NCBI GenBank assembly: GCA_963978905.1
Contig: OZ022256.1
Coordinates: 3,889,501-3,953,500, forward strand
Origin: Trichostrongylus colubriformis
Taxonomy: Eukaryota; Nematoda; Chromadorea; Rhabditida; Trichostrongylidae
DNA length: 64,000 nt
Direction of reading: 5' to 3'
Shown here: one piece after another, positions 55,040 to 64,000 of the stretch
Layout: every line of letters starts with the position of its first letter
Position numbering within the stretch: position 1 is the first letter of the stretch
The notes under the pieces: generated by a model
Database searches by the model: none
Told to the model about the DNA's origin: nothing
What the model saw: only the letters and a program-made list of their open reading frames with translations
Position numbers and translations under genes: made by a program

Positions 55040-57221
55040 GTGGAATTGGTGGATTAAGGCACTAGGTGAGACGGTCTCAATACACATCAATTTTTGGCTC
55101 ATTTTCCCACTACGGAAGATAGGTAGAATGACCAACTGACCGATTCTACGGTTCTCAAAGTCATACGCGTACGTAATCTCTCCGCGTGTCCACTAAGACC
55201 GTGTTCTTACTCTGTGGTGCCGGTGGCAAGGCGTGGCTGTCTGTCTCTGTTTTCTCTATCTGTAACACCCTGACCGTGCATACGACTGCCATTCTGCCTC
55301 GCTGCCTGTAAACTCAGCCACGCCCTGCCGGCGCTCACAATGAACGCTGCCGAATTCCATAACCCACCAGTTCCACTAACAATAAGCAAAACCTTGAATG
55401 CGGTCTAATGAGCCCCAACGCGGAGCTTTGCGAGCGTATTCTGCTCGAATTATGAACGCATAGAGTGTAGCAGATCACCCGGAGCAGCACTGATTATTTG
55501 TCCTTATTTGTAAATTGAGTGGCAGACACATGTGCGTGTAAACCATGGTCCAGCACATCCTATATTATTTAATAAAACATCCCGGCTAATCAATAACTCG
55601 ATCAAAAAGAACTTCGGAAACGGCCGTTTAGATGCTCTGTTGTCGTTCAGCAATTACCAAGAACCAGACCAATGGACCTCCTTGAGTGAAATATCGCTCG
55701 AATCAGAGATCAAGAAATTACAAAGTCAATTAAATACGAATTCTTATCGCCGTGGCTGAGATCAGCCCGTACAACGAAGCGTGTCAGAAGATCGGCGGCA
55801 ACGAAATTGCAAATTAGAAATCGGGAGTCTGTGTCCGTGCGTGCCAGGCTTCAAACCGCGAGATAACGGCTTCAATGCTAGAATATGGCGACTCTTTGTC
55901 CACATTCAACTATTTATGGTCAGCAGTGATCGGAGAAAGTGGTACTACAAATAGTAGCATAAAAACTCGACTTGGACAAGGTGTGCTTATTTCCTCGCTT
56001 CGAATAAAACTTCATGCGTTATTTAAAGGCGGAGAGGGTAGGAGAGGACCAAGTGCTCCACATATACATCCCGGTTCAAACAAAACAATCCAGTCGAGGT
56101 GAGGGTGGAACTATGCAAGGAAATGATTTCAAGTCTTGTACTGTAAATATTACAGAATCCTAACATAAGAAGTAATGGAGCTCCGTGGTGTATGGATCAA
56201 TTCTCCTCCTAAAATATATAAAATTTCGTGGAGGAGCCTATAATAATCATTTATATGGCTAGTTATCCGTCCCAACACGCTCTGAACAAGATCCCAAGAC
56301 GATGAAATGTTCTCGAATAGTCTAACACTAACGCTAGCGCATCAAAGAACAACACGCTTATCAGAGAATAGAAAGGTGTCACGACAAGTAGGGCGGGGCT
56401 GTTGTGAAACTTTACCAAATCAAAGAGCGTCCATATTGATAGAATTTCGACAGCAAAAAGGGCGATCTATTGTCATTTCTTCTACCCCCCCCCCCCCCCC
56501 CCCATCTTTGTCGGTGTTTTTAATTAGGCTGAAATCTGGGTTTATTAGAACTATAATGCCTTTTAGGCTTAGACCTACAATGACGAAAAAACCAAAAAAT
56601 TCTGAACATAATAGCGAGAGATGACAAAAACCTTTGAACTTTACATACCAAAAAAAGGAAAAACTCGTGACAAACACCATATAAAACCTGAAGGCAATAC
56701 TTGAAAAAGCAGCCGACGAGGCACTGTTCTCATAGCAGCAAAGGGACAGCAAATGAACGAAATGGGCACCCGTAGGACTACACCAAGTATCTGAGCGGCA
56801 AGTAAGACTCTTTAATGAGCAGGGTCAAGCGCTCGACAAGGAATGCTCGAGGGGTTCTATCTAACCCGTAGGATAGTTTGGGTAGTTGAGCGGCTGAGCG
56901 GGGTTGTACCCGGGGAGGGCAGGAAACGGAAAAATGCACTGTTAAGCTTTTTAGGCAATTCTGGACACTCAAAACACTAGCAATGCTTGCGTTCTGCCCA
57001 TCTTTTTATGCACATCAGTGTTCAGTCAGCCTCTGATCTCGAAGAAACATCATGTCTTAGGAGTACCCTCGAAGAACAGCAAAAAACACCCAAGAGTTAA
57101 TTAACAAAGGAGGATCACAAATTTATTAACAAAGGAGGATTACAACAGCGCTGGTTGAAGCAAATAAAAAAATAAATATCATTTATCCTCATGATCATGA
57201 CCGGTACTTAACAATTACTAT
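55040..57221. other. Intergenic, no gene recognised
   Basis: Includes the third dispersed repeat copy (55200-55345) and an 18-base C run (56486-56503). The stretch 55532-55759 is open on the plus strand (SLSEISLESEIKKLQSQL, coiled-coil-like), but no homology or splice partners are seen. Confidence 0.4.
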
Positions 57222-60596
<3,375 letters not shown>

Positions 60597-60630
60597 TTAT
60601 CTCAAATTCGATCTCGATAACTAATTTCGT

Positions 60631-62384
60631 ATGGACTTTACCTTGTCTGTGTATTATCTTGGCTTCACAAAAGTTCGTTTCTTTGAACGAAACATTGGAA
60701 AAAACAACATTCCACCAGAATCGTATCGCTCAAATGAGGAAAATTTCATTGATCAAATCGAGACGGCCCAACTTGATGGACTTCTTCCGATGGACGCGAA
60801 TGGACTTCATAAGGTGAGCAGAGATAGGTGCTGAATAAAGAGGGGTGGAGGGGGGGGGGCAACTTGTTGAATGTTAGAGTAACATGCATTACATGACTGA
60901 CATGTCAATACCGTACCGTAAATACATTCTTGTTTGCAGGTATGATCGTGTAAAGCTGATGTTACTGTTCAACATTCGACTAATTGCCCCCTCCCCCTCC
61001 CCCTCCATTAATCGATACAGCAACCAAACCATTTTTACCTAGCACGATCCATCGGATTGGGTCTTTTGCATGACTTGGCAGTTAAGGGGTAGGATCATCA
61101 AGGATTTTCGTTGTTTCTGAACCTGACTGTAAATTTCCCACGATCAGTTAGGGCACTTCGTAAATTCCTACATCTGTCTTCTTTTTCTGTCAAAAAAACT
61201 GGAGCAATATAAAGACTTTATCTTTCTCAAACAGATGGTGGCAGACAATATTAAAAGGTTTTCAACGGCAGGAAAAAAGGCATAGTCGCATCTGTTAACG
61301 GGATGGGTTAGTCAAAACGTTTTTCATATATTTGTCCCCAATACACAACTTTTTTCATGTATTTGTCCCCAATACACAATAAATCAGTATGGAGGGACCA
61401 TGTTTCAAAGACACCGGAAGGAATAAATTGGCATATTGTGGAATACGAAAGTAGGGGTGCTCAGCAGAGTAACAGTAGTGAAAGAACGAGAGAAAACGGC
61501 GAGAAACCGAAATAGGAGTCCAGAAACGCTCCTTCTCACCCTTGCCCTGTTACGCCCCTCAGTATCACTAGCCGGTGGGGTAGAGGCAGACGGGCGAGAG
61601 GCTAAGTCGGCCGAAAACTTTGCCTCACTTCACAGGCAACTCCTCCCGGCAACTGCATGGGAGCGCGACTCGCAGTGTAGCAGGATTGTGATAAAACCCC
61701 AAGCCACGCTCTTTCGATGTGACTTTCACTACACATCATCTTCTCAATTGGGACGTCTGTTTCCAGAGAGCATGTATTCCCACTTCTCATTTCCTCCTAC
61801 CTTTCACGGTGCCATCAAAGGAAAACCGTTTGCTGGAGTACTTCTTAGCGATCCTTCGATTTTACCTCCAGTTTCGAATTTTATTTCAAAACTCATTACT
61901 TTACAGGTGAACATCCATATTTCCAAATATGGCGCTCGAATAATCACGGAACCCGATTCAGAGACACTTGATCGCATACCTCTCGTGAATATTGTCCTGT
62001 CACTTGCTTACGATGACGGTTTCGGAAGGTAGGGAAATTAATGAACAGGCTTACATTCATACTCTGCGACACATTCTACGATGACTGCTTGACGCGCTCC
62101 AGTTTTAATTTTTGAACCAACTACGTTGCAGAGTATAAACGGAATCTTTCACTGTGCAAAGCGGCAAACTAAGGGTTTACTAACTGTCCTTCATATTCAG
62201 GTATAATATTGCAATGGTGGTGAAGGCACGTCAGTGTGAACCAGAATACAAATGTTACGTGCTCCAATGCAGTTCGATGCGAGAAGCCGATAATTTCTTA
62301 CGGAATATTCACCAGTTATTCGATTCCGTGATAGACACAATCGATCAAAGAGAAGCAGATCAATGTGAATGGGTCGATGTATAG
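60631..62384 (+). CDS. PTB-domain protein, ICAP-1/ITGB1BP1-like
   Basis: Three exons, 60631-60813, 61907-62028 and 62201-62384, joining in frame to 162 residues. The product is essentially one PTB/PID domain. Strand 1 is TLSVYYLGFTKVRFFE, then IETAQLDGLLPMDANG, VNIHISKYGARIITEPDSET, the ICAP-1-like LSLAYDDGFGRYNIAMVVKA, YKCYVLQCSSMREADNFL and the C-terminal helix IHQLFDSVIDTI. ICAP-1 binds beta-integrin tails and KRIT1 in animals; that role here is inferred from similarity only. The Ser-rich N-terminal tail of vertebrate ICAP-1 is absent, or lies in an upstream exon I did not find. AATAAA at 62418-62423 follows the stop. Confidence 0.8.
60842..61008. mobile_element. MITE family 3, copy d
   Basis: Left GGGGTGGAGGGGGGGGGGCA, then ACTTGTTGAATGTT; right GTTCAACATTCGACTAATTG followed by C-rich sequence. 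It begins 28 bp past the donor of the first PTB exon and occupies that intron. Confidence 0.75.
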
Positions 62385-62522
62385 AAGTGTATATGAATAG
62401 TAATCATATACACTTATAATAAAGATGTCTAAATTTTCGGCTGTCTGTTTACAGGACACAAAAATGATAACAAGTTTCTCTTAGAGATATCTTGCCTTCT
62501 ATCATCGTCGCTAAATTCATCC

Positions 62523-62656
62523 ACAGTCCATTTCGGAGCGCATGATAGGGCGTGGCCTGATTGGCGAGAGTGAGAGTGTGTGGCAAAGTGAGAGATTTTG
62601 ATACACCCCACCCCAAGTCCGCAGGCCACGCCCTATCAAGCGCTCCGAAAACTGTA
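62523..62656. mobile_element. MITE family 2, copy c
   Basis: Left ACAGTCCATTTCGGAGCGCA, right CACGCCCTATCAAGCGCTCC then GAAAACTGTA. It ends 24 bp before the start codon of the next gene. Confidence 0.85.
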
Positions 62657-62679
62657 CTCATCCCCATGCGTACAGGGAC

Positions 62680-62865
62680 ATGTGGTACAAAAGCATTCCA
62701 CCTGTGGCTTTGGCGGCTTCGGCTATGGTGTATGGTGTGGCGAACAAGGGCTCAATGTTCAACAACAAAGGAGACGACAAAGCTGATGATGACAAAGTGG
62801 CCGAGTTGAAGCCCTCATTGGAAGCGAGAAAGGCGCAGGCCAGGAATGCAATAGTGCGACAGATG
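62680..62865 (+). CDS. Small protein, first exon, unrecognised
   Basis: Sixty-two codons from ATG to a GTAATT donor (62866). They encode a start MWYKSIPPVALAASAMVYGV (a single short hydrophobic segment) and a charged remainder (DDKADDDKVAELKPSLEARK). GTACAG just before the ATG could be a cis- or trans-splice acceptor. The MW(Y/F)xxxP start recalls complex I subunit NDUFA1 (MWFE), but the rest does not clearly match, so no function is assigned. The downstream exon was not found before the window ends. Confidence 0.5.
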
Positions 62866-63421
62866 GTAATTTGAACAGCATTTGAATCCGAAAATCAAGG
62901 TTCTGATTCCAGATTTCGAGGTTAGAACTGACCTAAAATTTCAAGTCAATTTCGTGAAAATTATTCATCCATAAGTTCCCATTTTAAGTGATTCAGTTAG
63001 TTTGGTGAAATTTGAAATGCTTTTTGACCAGCATATTAGTAGAGTTCCTTATTTAATCATTTGCTTTCTTTGGTTACACTCTGGGCTATGTGTTTTATGA
63101 TAGCGCGTCACAACACATAAATAAATAAACAACTGTTAAGTCGGTAGAAGGAAACACGATTTTCTTCTGCCCGATAACATTGTTTACAGTAATGTAATGG
63201 CGCGCATGTGTGTTTAAGCGTAATGAGTTTGGTTTCCTTCAAGTAAGACAACGCACGAACGCGTTTTCTACTCGTGGTGCCACTTTTTACGGGAACTTTT
63301 GATGCAACAAGGACCAGATATAAAGCACCTTAAAGGTTTGAAAGTTAAATTTTTGATAATGTGGGGTTGCATGGTACTTAATGATACGACATAAGTGTCA
63401 AAGGATGCTATTTCAATAACG
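62866..63421. other. Downstream intron or intergenic, nothing recognised
   Basis: AT-rich sequence after the donor at 62866; no exon continuing the upstream frame was identified. Confidence 0.4.
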
Positions 63422-63600
63422 CGGGGGGGAGGGGGGGACAACTTGTAGTATGTTAAATATGAACATGCCTTTACATGACTGTAGAACAGCAACATTGACT
63501 TTACAGGATAATACATGTATATAAACGATATCTATGGCATATTGACACATCAGTCATGTGAAGACATGTTCCTGTTCCACATTGAACAAGTTGCATCTCC
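63422..63600. mobile_element. MITE family 3, copy e
   Basis: Left CGGGGGGGAGGGGGGGACAA then CTTGTAGTATGTTAAATATG; right CCACATTGAACAAGTTGCAT without the C run. ACATGACTG and CAGTCATGTGAAGACATG face each other. Confidence 0.7.
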
Positions 63601-63871
63601 GTCATTAATACAGCACCTATTCAAATGTCTATAGCACATTTTGGGCTCCGAATTTTTAATTTAGAAGACGAATGAATATGGGAAGGACAAGTCAAAACTG
63701 CAAGTGAAGTATGGATTCCAACCGAAAATGAGATTAGCGTGATTGTTTAGCTCACAAAGGTTCCAAAAAACATTGTGTTCCGTAACTCAGCCAAGCATGA
63801 GTACAAAGAAAACTTATCTTTAGTGATGCCACATGCTACAGTACGCATTTATTCGTTGTATGTTCATCTAT

Positions 63872-64000
63872 TACACTATATTTCGGAGCGCTTGATAGGG
63901 CGTGGCCTGAGCGGCGAGCGTGAGAGTATGTGACGGGGTGAGTTTGATACACGTACACCCAAGTCAGTAGGTCACGCCCAATCATGCCCTCCGAAATGCA
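63872..64000. mobile_element. MITE family 2, copy d, at window edge
   Basis: Left TATTTCGGAGCGCTTGATAG then GGCGTGGCC; right AATCATGCCCTCCGAAATGC. The last bases may lie beyond the window. Confidence 0.75.

Noticed and set aside
61436..61906. Upstream extension of the second PTB exon
   Set aside because: Open by chance; the joined product needs the TTACAG acceptor at 61901-61906 to continue the PTB fold from exon 1.

Overview
The window is nuclear DNA from a nematode, probably of the C. elegans/strongylid group, though the species cannot be fixed from sequence alone. The evidence is a two-exon cuticle collagen with the nematode N-terminal domain and RxxR cleavage site, a 15-exon gene matching the nematode DUF4139 family (C. 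elegans F37C4.5 type), small phase-matched introns with TTTCAG-like acceptors, and a dense load of short inverted-repeat elements.

Region 1 (1-18149) is one uninterrupted tandem array. The unit is about 195-198 bp: a 72-nt tRNA-Thr with anticodon CGT, a TTTT Pol III stop, and a near-constant spacer of about 123 bp. I place 92 tRNA copies (49 identical by eye, 42 in a few recurrent variant classes, one decayed) plus a truncated 93rd stub at the right edge. The array runs off the left edge of the window. Blocks of several units are themselves repeated (shifts of about 1373, 4504 and 4906 bp), as expected from unequal exchange.

Region 2 (18150-29763) holds a broken mariner transposase carrying a 77-bp palindromic insertion, an enoyl-CoA hydratase/isomerase family gene on the minus strand (seven coding exons found, first exon not found), and a young LTR element of BEL/Pao type (matching 385-bp LTRs, 5-bp target duplication) that keeps gag and one unrecognised ORF but has no polymerase genes.

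Region 3 (32827-48017) is one minus-strand gene for a 623-residue DUF4140/DUF4139 protein in 15 coding exons. A complete cuticle collagen gene lies on the opposite strand inside its 1.6-kb sixth intron. Most large introns hold MITE-like elements.

Region 4 (48018-57221) has no gene I can defend. It contains several inverted-repeat element families, including one nested inside another, and simple repeats.

Region 5 (57222-64000) holds proteasome subunit alpha type 5 (minus strand, seven exons, 248 residues). A short PTB-domain protein resembling ICAP-1/ITGB1BP1 (plus strand) diverges from it across about 300 bp. Next comes the first coding exon of a small unrecognised protein directly beside a MITE. 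All exon boundaries were deduced by eye from frame, GT/AG sites and protein family similarity.
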